Source of the DNA: Bedellia somnulentella
Taxonomy: Eukaryota; Arthropoda; Insecta; Lepidoptera; Bedelliidae
Assembly: GCA_963576735.1 (NCBI GenBank)
Contig: OY755188.1
Span: forward strand, 3,534,001-3,598,000
DNA length: 64,000 nt
Direction of reading: 5' to 3'
The position numbers and the translations under genes were made by a program. The notes under the pieces were generated by a model, which did not search any database, had not been told where the DNA came from, and saw nothing but the letters and a program-made list of their open reading frames with translations. This document shows, one piece after another, positions 53,404 to 63,665 of the stretch (position 1 is its first letter; each line of letters starts with the position of its first letter).

Positions 53404-53554
53404 GCAAGAATAAAAGAGCATGTATGAAAAGATTGATGGATGTAAACGAAGCTAGAGAGGTTTGTCAGGATCGTGCGAAGTGGCGATCAATAGTCTCTGC
53501 CTACCCCAATGGGAACTAATGGCGTGAGTATATGTATGTATGTATGTATGTATG
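53404..53554 (+). pseudogene. LINE-R C-terminal segment, sense part of inverted copy
   Basis: Encodes KNKRACMKRLMDVNEAREVC..SAYPNGN, then stop, GGCGTGAGTATATG and a (TATG)n tail. Confidence 0.93.
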
Positions 53555-53567
53555 TTGTTTTAAATGT

Positions 53568-53819
53568 TTATCAAGACTGTTTTTAAAAGAGTTCACTGAG
53601 GCAGCACTGATCACTGTCTCTGGTAGTTTGTGCAACACGTCCACAACACGGTTATATTTATATTTGAATGGTTGACTGTATATAAGCTGTAGTAAGAATG
53701 ATGTCGTATGTAAAATAGAAAACGGAATTTTAAGCTGGGCTCATATACCAATGTATAAGCGAAACAGATATTCAAAACAGAGCTTATAGTTGCATGTTGT
53801 TGTTGGTAGTAGCATTAGT
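53568..53819. other. No gene seen
   Basis: Nothing recognised. Confidence 0.5.
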
Positions 53820-54015
53820 GCAAGAGTCCGAAGTGTAAAGTATAAAACATTATGAATGAGAAGGAAAATTAATGTGTAGGAAGCGAGAGGAATCTCTTTG
53901 GATTTAATTTATCGCATTTCTGACAGATTTGGCGATCAATAGTTTCTGCCTACCCCAGTGGTTATTCCCATTGGATGGGGGTAAGACATTCTTTATGTAT
54001 AGGTATATGGGCGTG
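53820..54015 (+). mobile_element. LINE-R remnant, old
   Basis: AGAGTCCGAAGTGTAAAGTA, GAATGAGAAGGAAAATTAAT, TTGGCGATCAATAGTTTCTG and CCTACCCCAGTGG. The hairpin region is rearranged, with a second CCCATTGGATGGGGGTA. Confidence 0.65.
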
Positions 54016-54507
54016 ATTATAAATGAGTAAGTAAATTGAGGATTTAGTAAATAACATAACGCTCTTTCCTTCAGGGCTGATCTTAAGGCACTACTTGTTA
54101 CTGGTGAAAAGGTTATTATTTTTGTGCACTTACTCAGAGCATAAGTTATTGTGCACGATGATTCTAATGTGTTCTTGGGGTTGAGTTATGAAACTTTAGA
54201 TTTACATGTGATGTTTGGGTAAATGGTCAGTCAGACGTAGTGTCTACTTTGAGTATTTAAAAAAAGTCGTCTGCCATCACAATTTTTCCGTAGAAAACGT
54301 ATGATGGAGATAGGAGAATAGAAGTATTTTTATAACTATACATATGCTATAGTAAATTTGGTAATTAAAAATCCATTACCAATATAATTAAAAATGTAAT
54401 TGGATTTTAAATTCCAAAAATGCCTAATTCTAATTATAAATGAAATAAGCCCTCAAAGATATTGCATCCACGAGCATAAGTAGATATATAGCTGAAAAGA
54501 TAGTCAT
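54016..54507. other. No gene seen
   Basis: A+T-rich. A small inverted repeat (AATCCATTAC..GTAATTGGATT, 54369-54410) is the only structure. Confidence 0.5.
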
Positions 54508-54660
54508 AGAAAACGGCGATAGGCCTGCCCACTGTAATCACGTGATTACACTGTCCAAGCAAAACTTGGTCACTCGGAACACCAGGTGACAACATCACAT
54601 GATGTATAGAAGTATTAGTACCTCTGCCAACCCCTTCGCGGATATACGGCGTGAACGTTC
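54508..54660 (+). mobile_element. SINE-A, 5'-truncated
   Basis: AAACGGCGATAGGCCTGCCC, ATCACGTGATTACACTGTCC, GAACACCAGGTGACAACATC and tail module CTCTGCCAACCCCTTCGCGG, GGCGTGAACG. Confidence 0.92.
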
Positions 54661-54679
54661 GAGTTTATTGAGTTGGATT

Positions 54680-54830
54680 AAAAAACGTACCTGAAGGGCA
54701 AGCACGAGCGCTCTTATATCGACACGATAACGGTTAGAATAAGATGGCATTTTACGATACTAAGTAAGTGCGTAAGAGATATCTGCTTTATCCCACGCGA
54801 TAACTAGTTTAAACACCGCTCGTACTAGCC
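54680..54830 (+). repeat. Repeat E
   Basis: AAGCACGAGCGCTCTTATAT, CGACACGATAACGGTTAGAA, TAAGTGCGTAAGAGATATCT, CCCACGCGATAACTAG. Complement of 48070-48225. No terminal structure, tail or target duplication that would class it. Confidence 0.75.
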
Positions 54831-55121
54831 GGGCAGGACCTCATCTGGTTAATAATATATTATAGTTGTGGTTAAACACGAAATGATTAGCAAGCAAATA
54901 AACTCATGATATACTCATTGTAAATGTTCAATGCATTGTATTCGAATGAACATCGCATAACAAAAGCCTCAGAAAACCGTTTCACTATTCTAACTGGCAG
55001 GGTGTAAGGCAAAGCGGTAACCTATTTCAAATACAATAGTATGAAATGATAGCTGTGCATTTAGTGTTGGATACTAAATAAAATGAACACTCAACATAAT
55101 GTATAGTCATAGTTTGGGCCG
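54831..55121. other. No gene seen
   Basis: Nothing recognised. Confidence 0.5.
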
Positions 55122-55123
55122 TA

Positions 55124-55299
55124 TACAGGCTGTCCCAAGAAATAGTATCAAGCGGAAGTCCAAGGACAGAATACCCCTAGGGATACCCGAATTACCCCCA
55201 TGTATGTTCTGCGACTTTTTGTAGTTTTGGAGATATGATTTTTTAGGGGTATTCTGTTCTTGGACTTCCGCTTGACACTATTGCTTGTGACACCCTGTA
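55124..55299. mobile_element. Mariner-like MITE
   Basis: 176 bp with ~54-bp terminal inverted repeats starting TACAGGCTGTCCCAAG / TACAGGGTGTCACAAG, sharing TCAAGCGGAAGTCCAAG and ACAGAATACCCCTA. Flanked by TA on both sides (55122-55123, 55300-55301). TA duplication fits Tc1/mariner. No transposase. Confidence 0.85.
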
Positions 55300-55664
55300 T
55301 AAACGATATAAACATAAACAGAAGGTCTACTCTTTAGAACTAGAACGATAATAAGCATACGTATCTCTTTTAAACCTTATTATAACTTATTTCTGTCACG
55401 CTCACAAAAAGATATATTCGAATTTTGACATTTTTGATATAATCACTTATAAAGTGAGTAAACATGGTGATATTCGACGAATCCAACGATACCGCCCGCC
55501 GCAGGATGTCGTTGGTTACACTGGCTATAAAGCGCCAATATTTTTACGTGCATTTTTAAATGTCAAAATCCGAATATTCGCTGCGAGACATAATAAATTA
55601 TAACATGTGTAAAAGAGATACGTATGCTAAATATCGTTCTCGATGTAAAAAGCACACATATATA
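55300..55664. other. No gene seen
   Basis: A+T-rich, no recognised element. Confidence 0.5.
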
Positions 55665-56022
55665 CATACATATACTCACACAGTTAATTCCCATTGGGGT
55701 GGACAGAGACTATCGATCGCCACTTCGTACGATCCTGGCAAACATCTCTTGCTTCGTCTACATCCATCAATCTTTTTATACATGCTCTTTTATTCTTCAT
55801 ACTTCGGACGCCTGCCTTTTTGAGCACACTTTCAATTTGGTCCAAGTATGTCTTTCGTGGCCGTCCTCTACTAACATTACCTTCCACATAAGCTCTATAG
55901 ATACCTTTTACAAATTTCCTATCATTCATCCTCTCGATGTGCCCAAACCATCTCAACATTCCTTTTTCTATCTTACTTACAATATCATCTTTTACACCAC
56001 ACCTTTCACGAATCACATCGTT
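55665..56022 (-). mobile_element. LINE-R 3' part, 5'-truncated
   Basis: Antisense tail ACATACATATACTCACACAG, then an open frame to 56016: RERCGVKDDIVSKIEKGMLR, WFGHIERMNDRK, GRPRKTYLDQI and a diverged terminus SVHPNGN. The subfamily differs from the 24-kb copy. Flanks TAAAAAGCACAC and TTAAAGAGCAGAC may be an aged duplication. Confidence 0.92.
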
Positions 56023-56054
56023 AAAGAGCAGACCTTCACAATTTACCTCAACAG

Positions 56055-56165
56055 TTTTTCACGTGATGGAGGCAGGCCTATCATCGCTTTGAAAGAACAC
56101 ACTGTCATATAATTAAATAAATTGCATTCAGATTGGTTTCCTCTCCATGTTTTTCTTCACGGAAT
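56055..56165 (-). mobile_element. SINE-A, decayed fragment
   Basis: Antisense TTTTTCACGTGATGGAGGCA, GGCCTATCATCGCTTTG and AGATTGGTTTCCTCTCCATG. Confidence 0.75.
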
Positions 56166-57502
56166 ATATGTAACATATGTTATAAATTAACAATACATTT
56201 CGAGTATTCTACAATTTCTTTCTCGTAATGGCTTTAATTTATCGAAATTGATTTGTGTTTTAAAGTGAATGGCTGTTTAATGTGATATTCTGTTTCAATT
56301 AACTGGTGTTATACATCTTGTCGTAGTTGAGGTGCTTCTCTGTTGGATAATTTATTAGTTTTAACCATACATTTTGCGTTGTATAAAATATATACGACTT
56401 TTAAATAATGCGTTGGACGAGCAAGTAGAGCAATACTAAGATGAAAGATGAGTTACATTAACAGGTTATTTTTATTTATCAACTGTACTTGCACACATTT
56501 GTTTGTTAAATTTATTTGTTTTGGTTTGTCCTCAATTAAAAGACTCAGAAACTGCTTGAACCATACTAAAAATAACACTTGTGAGAACCTACAACCTACA
56601 CGAATAGAACAGGGTATTTATCATCACACTGAGTTTCAAAGAAGGTAAGCAGTGATTAAATATGTTTTGTAACCAAAATCGTATTTTTAACAAGCTAGGA
56701 CGACATACATGTATTGATAAATTCGTTGTTGGAATAATCGTTTGAAAAGTAAATTGTTTAGATCCAAAGCCAAACTGACTGAAACTTATATACAAATCTT
56801 TACTAGATCTTTGAGTGGATTGCGACAACGATCTAGATCGCGGTAAAATTTACCAACGATATTATCGTTATTAAAACTACTAGAATGTATTTTGGGAGTT
56901 GACGCTTACCTTTTGTTTTGGATAGTAGAAGAAACATCCCTAAATTAAAATGAATAAGGTTTTTATCATACCAAAAATATAGAATTTAGCAATAACCAAT
57001 AAGGGATCTGTTATTCATTGACAACAAAAATACGAAATCCTTTTTCCAAAAGGAACAAAAGTGTCTAATTTGTCCAGTTACAGACAAAGGGGAGGGTTGA
57101 CAGGAAAAATATTATTTCCTCAAAACCAATGCGCAATCTTTTTATAAGCCAGAAAGTGAGTAATGTTTCACGGGCGACGGGTCTGTTGACGTGAAATTAA
57201 GCCTTAATTTTCAGATCTACCCTCTGTATTTCAATAATATTTTATTTAAATCTGGCGGTGGTTTTTAATTTAATTATCACTTTCAGTAGTAAGACCACCA
57301 ATTTTACTGTAATGTTATTATTTGTAAATATTAATGTGTTCAAGGATCTGGTGAAACAACACTATCTCACTGAAGCGCTGTAATGCTGTTGCTTTTTAAA
57401 CTGTATGTATTAATTATATTTCTAAAACGTATATGTACTTTTTACTAAGGTATTTGTATTGCTTGTATATATAAAAGTATGTAGTAATAATTATGTATTT
57501 AT
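56166..57502. other. No gene seen
   Basis: 1.3 kb of A+T-rich DNA. ORFs of 66 and 79 codons overlap on opposite strands without features. Confidence 0.6.
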
Positions 57503-57815
57503 GGCAACCGTGATAGCTCAACGGGTAGAAAACCGGTTATCGTGCAAACGAATAGTGTTCAAATCCCGGGTCAGGCCTACACCAATTTGTCTTTTCTAAA
57601 GACATATGTGTGGTTAAAATATCATGGTTGTTAACGGCGAGTTGAGTGTTGAGTGACAGTGTATTCGTACAAAACCGGCGATAGGCCTGCCCCCTATCAC
57701 GTGAAAAAACGTGGGTACTCTGAACACCAGGTGACAAGTTCGCGTGATGTTCAGAAGTATTAGTACCTTTGCCAACCCCTTCGGGGATATTCGGCGTGAA
57801 CGTTTATGTTATGTT
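57503..57815 (+). mobile_element. SINE-A, near full length
   Basis: A box TAGCTCAACGGG and B box TGTTCAAATCC are close to consensus. Body GCGATAGGCCTGCCCCCTAT, tail CTTTGCCAACCCCTTCGGGG, GGCGTGAACG, (TTATG)n. Two internal deletions (after GTTAACGG and after ATCACGTGA) shorten it. Confidence 0.94.
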
Positions 57816-58524
57816 TTATATATGTATGTGTGTTCATATTCGTTAAATATCTATATTATTTTGTACATTAAATATTTATATTGTTATTTAAATTTAAAAA
57901 GTAAGTTTTAAGTAAGCTTAATAGATCATTATTGTTTTTTCTTTGGCCTTGTTTTGTGCATCTACCCAAATAATTAATTTAACGATCTCACCTTCCAAAG
58001 CTTGTCTGGAAGAGATCGCTTTAAGCGATAAGACCGCCAATTGGCGTCTTTGTAAACTGTTAGATCCTATTATATTTTTAGTTAATTTGTGTTTGATGTG
58101 CAATAAATTCAGAGTTATTCTATTTTATTCTATATTTTCATCTGTATGAAAGTAATGGACAACACCAAATTTTAAAAATAACATCTATTGTCTCGTCTCT
58201 GTTGAGATTTTGGAACTTTGCAATATGTCCTAATCTATAAAGCTTATTCATTCAACTATTAACTACAATATTTCTGATGACACAAAGATTACATTGTAGT
58301 GATATTGTCCATAATAACTCGGTACCAACATTTTATTATATAATGGATCATAAAAGAGCTTTTAGTGGGATTCTGATTAACTGTAGAAATATAAGTAATG
58401 TATTTTCATATCTTTCTTAGAATAAACTTATAGGGTTTTATGGCTTATAGGTAACGTAATAATAGATAAGTAACATAATGATTAAAAGGCAAGATTTATT
58501 GAGTTTTCGGTAATGTTCCAATAG
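57816..58524. other. No gene seen
   Basis: Two overlapping ORFs of ~65 codons at 57918-58149 lie on opposite strands. Neither has a recognisable domain. Confidence 0.55.
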
Positions 58525-58765
58525 CTGCCTGGTAGTGCCAGCCTAGAAAGTCACTACCCCTTTCTACCCACGGGTGTTATAAGAGGAGATTAAGGGTATC
58601 GGGCATTTTTTTTGGTTTTTGGGCGATGCGGTTGAGACCCATCACCAACGATACTTTATTCTACTATCTTGTTTCCTATAAAATTACGAATGTGGCTGAG
58701 AAGGAGTTTTTAGCTCTAAAGCTCTGGCTACCCCCTTTTTGAGATTAATGGCGTGAGTATATTGA
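58525..58765 (+). mobile_element. SINE-B, diverged
   Basis: CTGGTAGTGCCAGCCTAGAA, GGGCGATGCGGTTGAGACCC and tail CTCTGGCTACCCCCTTTTTG, GATTAATGGCGTGAGTATAT. The end ATTAATGGCGTGAG is closer to LINE-R than in other copies. Confidence 0.9.
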
Positions 58766-59588
58766 TATTTTAATTATAGTTATTTTAATAGTAAATATAT
58801 ATTTAGTATTCTGATCTCTTCTAACTAGAATAGTAGCTGAGTTTTTCTTAAACATTAATATTCCACTACTTACCCCTTCCCAGAAATATATATTTGGGCA
58901 TCCTTTGTTTGATAGAAATAATAAGTTATTGTGCTAATATAGCAAGCAATTGACCATAAATCCAAAAGGTATTTATTACGTACTTATAATTACTATTTCA
59001 ATAAACAAAACTTGAATGTACTAGTTATCATGTACATTATTCCTGCATAATGTATTGAATGATTTTTAGTGCCTTACATAGCCACTTTTAGAAGTTGTTG
59101 AATTTGACAAATAAAAGTTTATTTTGTGAAATCAAATTAAGTGAGCCAAGACTTCATTATTAAATAATATTCTTTAAAACAGAATAAAATGGTCGTGTGA
59201 ATATGATAGTATAAAAAGAGGAAAAATTCTAGAACATACGAATGTTTGTCCCAAGTTTTCAGCTTCTGAGTACTTTTTCTTCTCAGTGTTTTCCGCTGTC
59301 TTTCCTTTTTGAACGCTAAGGAAAGGTGCTCTTTATTATTATTACTTTTATTTTGTTCCTTAGCTTAGGTATTGCACGTATAAGTACATCAAAAATACGG
59401 TTATGAGTTAAGTCACAGATAAGTGGATTCTTACCTAACCTTACCTTAAATGACGAAATGTAGATAATCATTTGGCTTTCCCAAAATTCTTTGTTTTGTG
59501 TAACATACCTAACCTACCTAGTTAGTTAGGTTTTTTATATTCATAGAAAACTTATGTAAATAGAGCGGAAACCAAACATTATATACTT
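58766..59588. other. No gene seen
   Basis: A+T-rich with no recognised element. Confidence 0.6.
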
Positions 59589-59990
59589 AATAATAATAAT
59601 AATAATAATAAACGTTTATTTTCAGAAAACTTGTTCCATACATTTTGTTAGTACAATTGCAAACTTATTATCTATGTTAGTAATTATACCTAATAAACAC
59701 AAAAAAAAAATATTTACAAAACAAGCATGGATTGGTCCACGCTCACTTTCTATTATTGAGGCAATGGTATCCCACCCATGTCCGCAGCATAGGGGAGTCC
59801 CACCTCTGTGCCAACGTGGCCAGGAGGGTGTTGGGGCTACTGCGCAGGCGCGCTAGCACAGCGGCACATCGCGCGCGCATCACCGCGAAGAAGTCGGGCG
59901 TGCGGTGCTCCGCGAACATGGCGGACGCGCTGCACCACCGCGGCAGCCCCAACATCTCGCCCTGAACGCGTTATTGTATCGTTGTTATTA
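59589..59990 (-). mobile_element. LINE 3' fragment with (TTA)n tail
   Basis: Antisense tail AATAATAATAATAATAATAA at 59590-59610, a short 3' UTR, then a G+C-rich coding end. 5'-truncated. Confidence 0.82.
59743..59955 (-). CDS. LINE ORF2 C-terminus (partial)
   Basis: A 70-codon frame with LPRWCSASAMFAEHRTPDFF, AVMRARCAAVLARLR and a final WVGYHCLNNRK. The LPR(W/Y)CSAS.MFAE..TPDF motif is one I associate with the extreme C-terminus of a lepidopteran LINE group; there is no enzymatic domain in this part. Strongly G+C-rich compared with its surroundings. ORFs in the other frames over the same stretch are shadows. Confidence 0.75.
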   Translation of the reverse strand: MLGLPRWCSASAMFAEHRTPDFFAVMRARCAAVLARLRSSPNTLLATLAQRWDSPMLRTWVGYHCLNNRK

Positions 59991-60114
59991 AAAATAGCTA
60001 AACAATATTCGCCGAAAAATAAGTGTCACAATCAATGGTCCCTACACTCTTATTGGTTGATTCAATGTTTTGAGTTTTCTTGGTCATACATTTGCTTCGG
60101 TTAAGTCATTGGTA

Positions 60115-60160
60115 ATAATTTAAATCTCTTTGTTCATGAAAACCTCATGTGGGGATTATA
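60115..60160 (-). mobile_element. SINE-C 3' end remnant
   Basis: Antisense AATTTAAATCTCTTTGTTCA and GAAAACCTCATGTGGGGATT, abutting the start of the Helitron at 60170. Confidence 0.82.
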
Positions 60161-60969
60161 ATTAATATATCCATACTAATATTATAAATGGGAAAGTGAG
60201 TTTGTTTGTTTGTTTGTTCCGCTTTCACGCCGTAAATACTAACCCGATTGCTTTGAAATTTTTCAGACGTGTAGTTAGAAGTCTAAATTAAATAATATGG
60301 TACTTTTTATCCCGGAAAAAATATGTTCCCACGGGAAACTAAAAATATTGTTTGCTTGCTGGATGCATTGGAGATGGCGCTGTGTATCGTTTAAAACAAC
60401 GTAAAATATTGTAAACTAATATAAAAATCAAAATTTAGAAGCTTAATGGTACGGTAATGGATCCCCGAAAATAAGGAACTCCCGAGGGATGATGTACTAT
60501 TGTTTTATCGTATACATTTTTTTTACATCTACTTATATTGCAAACGAATATTAACATGTAAATTTAGAAGCTAAATGAAACGACGACGATGCCTTGAAAC
60601 TAAGGAATCCGAAAGAGTTCTCATAGGAACATCAAAAAACCTTAACTCATATATGGCTCAAAATATTGCAGCGATTATTTTTATCATCGATGGAATTCAC
60701 ATCAGACACTTTGTTAATGTTCATTTTGGAAAGATGAAGGGGTTTTATCAATTTAAATGACACATTTGTTTATCAATAGTAAGACTAATATGAAATAAAG
60801 CGTAATAAAAATTTGACACCGCCCCGGTAACGTCTCCGTGGCGTAGCGGTATAACTAACTACTATGAATATTTAATTAGAACTATTATGAATGGCGGTAA
60901 ATATAAGCAAGACCAATACCGCTACCTAACACTAGTGGGCGCTAAAATATCGATACAGTAAAAATAAAA

Positions 60970-61722
60970 ATGGAACAAAATATAATGAAGATGCTTGAAA
61001 ACATACAAATTGAAATACGAACACAGAGACAAGATATAAACGATATGAAAGAAAAAATAATTCATGATATAAATAGAAATATCGATGAAAAGTTCAAAAA
61101 TTTGGAAGATAAAACGATTCAATTGGAGGATATTCTGAAAAAACAACAGGAGACTATAGACAGGCTGGAGCAACAAATGAAGCAAAGAAACGTGATATTA
61201 TTCGGTGTTTCAGAAGAAGAAAAGTCTTATAATGATCTAGTAAAAAATGTAATTAATATAATTAACACCACAAAAGCAAAATGCGAGAAGAATGAAATTG
61301 TCTTAGTAAAAAGAATCGGAAAACGATCTGAAAATCCAAGGCCGATATCTATAACATTTAGTACAATGGGAACAAAAATTGAAGTACTCCAAAATAAAAA
61401 AGGTTTAAAAGATATGTACATTAAAGAAGATTTTACTACAAAAATATTAAAAAAAAGAAAAGAACTACAAATAGAATACAAGGCTCGAAGAGAACAAGGA
61501 GAAAATATTATAATGCGCTTCGATAAAATAGTGACAATTCAATCAAATAAAGAAAATAAGGAAACAAGCGGACATCAATCAAGAAACTCTAAAAGAAAAC
61601 CTATGTCCCCACCAGATCCGCAATGCTCCTCGCAGAACAATACAAATAACAGGGCAAAGAAAAACAAACCAACTCTAGATTCCTATATTATATCAAAAAA
61701 TTGTCACCAGCCCATGCCTTGA
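60970..61722 (+). CDS. LINE ORF1 protein, intact
   Basis: 250 codons, ATG to TGA. Residues ~1-75 are a long charged coiled coil (MEQNIMKMLENIQIEIRTQR..LEQQMKQ). Residues ~76-155 look like an RRM-like domain (RNVILFGVSEEEKSYNDLV, KNEIVLVKRIGK, RPISITFSTM). Residues ~155-185 resemble a basic C-terminal domain (LKKRKELQIEYKARR), and the tail is Ser/Asn/Lys-rich. Coiled-coil + RRM-like + basic domain is the layout of nucleic-acid-binding ORF1 proteins of L1-type and some other LINEs, which coat their RNA. Intactness contrasts with the deleted ORF2. Confidence 0.85.
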   Translation: MEQNIMKMLENIQIEIRTQRQDINDMKEKIIHDINRNIDEKFKNLEDKTIQLEDILKKQQETIDRLEQQMKQRNVILFGVSEEEKSYNDLVKNVINIINTTKAKCEKNEIVLVKRIGKRSENPRPISITFSTMGTKIEVLQNKKGLKDMYIKEDFTTKILKKRKELQIEYKARREQGENIIMRFDKIVTIQSNKENKETSGHQSRNSKRKPMSPPDPQCSSQNNTNNRAKKNKPTLDSYIISKNCHQPMP

Positions 61723-61748
61723 GCTATGGTGACAGCGAGCAAGAATAG

Positions 61749-62105
61749 CAAATAACACAGGCCCCTCCAAAAAATCACTTTACCAAGAAGTCAAATAATA
61801 TCTCCCCCAATACGGCTGGTCTCCGTGGGGGTAGTAGACCGCAACCCTCCATAGAAAATGCTAAGACAGCTCAATCAAATCAGAAAAATACTTTAATATA
61901 TATAGGCACGTTAAACGTTAGGTCACTTATAACCACATCTAGACAAATTGAACTACGACATGCATTACAAAACTTGAATTGGCATGTACTAGGCCTTTCA
62001 GAAACAAAAATCAAAGGAAATGAAATTTTAGAAAATGAAAATGTCATTTTTATGCATTATGGCTGCATTCAAAACAGAAACGGAACAGCGCATGCGATGG
62101 AGTGA
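61749..62105 (+). pseudogene. LINE ORF2 start, endonuclease N-terminus only
   Basis: Frame open from after a TAG at 61746. LIYIGTLNVRSLITTSRQIE and WHVLGLSETKIKG are the first two motifs of APE-like LINE endonucleases. At ..CIQNRNGTA the sequence jumps to the C-terminal exon-like end in another frame and stops at 62103-62105. The catalytic DHxP region and RT are absent. Confidence 0.85.
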
Positions 62106-62211
62106 TGACATCGTCGCTCTGGCCGGACATACCTGGACCAGACTCGCACAAGACAGACCTACTTGGCAAACTATGGAGGAGGCCTTCGCCCGACAGTGGG
62201 CTTTCGATTGA
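62089..62211 (+). pseudogene. LINE ORF2 C-terminus after deletion
   Basis: RMRWSDDIVALAGHTWTRLA, QDRPTWQTMEEAFARQWAFD then stop: the R-RW-DD...W...AQDR..W...EAFAQQW ending seen in the LINE fragment at 37740-37925. Out of frame with the endonuclease start. Confidence 0.82.
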
Positions 62212-63104
62212 CACGCAATCATGAAATTAATACCTATTCTGTTTTTTTATATGAAAGTTATGATTTTGTGGTTTATGTTTGAACTTATTTTAAACGTATA
62301 TAGATACTTTACATTTTAATTTTATTAATATTATTTTAAGTTTTACAGTTAAAAATATTAAAATCAATTTAATTTATACTATTTTACATTTAAATCTCAA
62401 TTTAATTTTTATTTTTATATATCAATTAATTTTAAACTGCATGGAATTTATACAACACTACAATTGTCAATTTATATATACAATTTTAAATTAAAATCGC
62501 AATTAAACTGTATAATTCAATTAATTTAAACTGCATGGAACTATTGTATTTTCAGTCAGGTTTTCAATCGAAAATAAAAAGGCTTTATTATTATTATTAT
62601 TTCGAAAAGCATTTTTGTTATTATTATTATTATTATTATTATGAATCAATCGTCTCGGGTTCGTATCTCAGGTAATTCAAGCTTTTTGTAAAAAAAACTT
62701 TGTTAGCTTAAAATAACACTATATATAATAATAACAAGCACTATCCCTTCAATTTAGCGATTATTTTGGAAGGAGATCCACCACTAATCATCCCTATATT
62801 GCCGAGCAATCGCTGCAAGCTCTCCCACTATCACCAACGGTCAGTGTAGGGGGCAGCACCGGGCCGTCGCCGCAGCGCCAAACTACTATCCGTATCTGTA
62901 CTTACTAAAGATATTCTCATTTCTGAACATAAAAACTTGGAATATTTGTTTCATGATTCTTATGAACAATTAAAAAGGAATTTTCGGAACTCAACCCCTA
63001 ACGGGTTGATATAGCAAATGAAAGTTAATACAGAGTTTTTTTTAATTTTATAATAAAACTTGGTGCGATTGAATTTATGAAATCCATCTATCAATCATTC
63101 ATGA
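62212..63104. other. LINE 3' UTR and Helitron interior, no gene
   Basis: 62212-62640 is extremely A+T-rich with AAACTGCATGGAA repeated (62436 and 62529 regions) and two (TTA)n runs. 62641-63104 has a small G+C patch (GGGGGCAGCACCGGGCCGTC, 62849-62868) without an assignable product. Confidence 0.55.
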
Positions 63105-63300
63105 ATATATGCTAACAACCATAAATTCCATAAAAGGGTAGCCATAGCTTCGGAGATACTAATTCTTCATCCAATTTTGGAAATATATTGATAAAAGATA
63201 GGTTAATAAAGGTTGTTAGTGATGGGTCACAAACTGCATCGCCCAACAATCACTTAAAAAGCCTCAATATCCTTCATGTCATTTACAACGCCCGCGGGAT
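63105..63300 (-). mobile_element. SINE-B, decayed
   Basis: Antisense AACCATAAATTCCATAAAAG, GGGTAGCCATAGC, GGTTGTTAGTGATGGGTCAC and GCATCGCCCAACAATCACTT. Confidence 0.78.
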
Positions 63301-63413
63301 TATAAATATAAAAAACAGAAGTTGAGATAGTGTTTCGGTATTTTGGTATTATGTAAACTGGATGCAAAAAATGAAGTCCACGCGGACGAAGTCGCGGGGC
63401 AAAAAGCTAGTAC

Positions 63414-63665
63414 AGAATAAATAAAGGAAAGAAAAATTTCGACACAGGCGGGAATCGAACCCGCGACCTCGGGTATACGCCCCCGTCGCTCTGCCAATTG
63501 AGCTACTGTGTCAATGGCTGCCAGCGCGAAATTCTTCTATCCTTTATTTCTTTTACACGTTCAAGTAGTGTTTCTTTCTTTTACACGTTTAAGTAGTGTT
63601 GTTTAGTGCGTGATCGATTCCCGCCTGTGTCGAAATTTTTCTTTCCTTTATTTATTCTTTATATA
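63414..63665. mobile_element. SINE-C, inverted insertion
   Basis: Left: antisense, complete tRNA-like unit (GGCGGGAATCGAACCCGCGA, GCCAATTGAGCTACTGTGTC) and GCTGCCAGCGCGAAATTCTT, with the CACGTTCAAGTAGTG block then repeated. Right: sense end from GATCGATTCCCGCCTGTGTC and the TTATTTATTCTTTATATATT trailer. Lies at the Helitron 3' junction. Not a tRNA gene because it is part of a dispersed repeat. Confidence 0.82.

Larger units (their letters stand above)
52609..53554 (+). mobile_element. LINE-R with twin-primed 5' inversion
   Basis: Flanked by TTGTTTTAAATGT at 52596-52608 and 53555-53567 (13 bp, perfect). The 3' segment (53404-53554) is sense and ends in (TATG)n. The 5' segment (52609-53403) is the same element in inverted orientation. 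The two halves overlap by ~19 bp of LINE-R sequence (AAGAATAAAAGAGCATG). Truncated at the equivalent of position 24321 in the reference copy. One retrotransposition event explains the whole structure. Confidence 0.95.
60815..62640 (+). mobile_element. Internally deleted LINE with intact ORF1 (half-LINE)
   Basis: Contains a 5' UTR, a complete ORF1 (60970-61722), the start of ORF2 (61749-62105), then a direct jump to the ORF2 C-terminus (62089-62211), an A+T-rich 3' UTR and (TTA)n tails. Roughly the RT and most of the endonuclease are missing. The 5' boundary is approximate and no target-site duplication was found. Confidence 0.82.
60170..63410 (+). mobile_element. Helitron candidate carrying nested elements
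   Basis: Starts TCCATACTAATATTATAAAT after an A, ends with hairpin region CGCGGACGAAGTCGCG, GGGCAAAAAGCTAG, before a T (63411). Both ends are typical of short lepidopteran Helitrons, but the 3.2-kb span assumes that they belong to one copy filled by a LINE (~60815-62640) and a SINE-B. No Rep/helicase. Confidence 0.6.

Noticed and set aside
59743..59955. G+C-rich ORF as a possible host gene exon
   Set aside because: The LPRWCSAS.MFAE..TPDF motif and the (TTA)n tail identify it as the end of a LINE.
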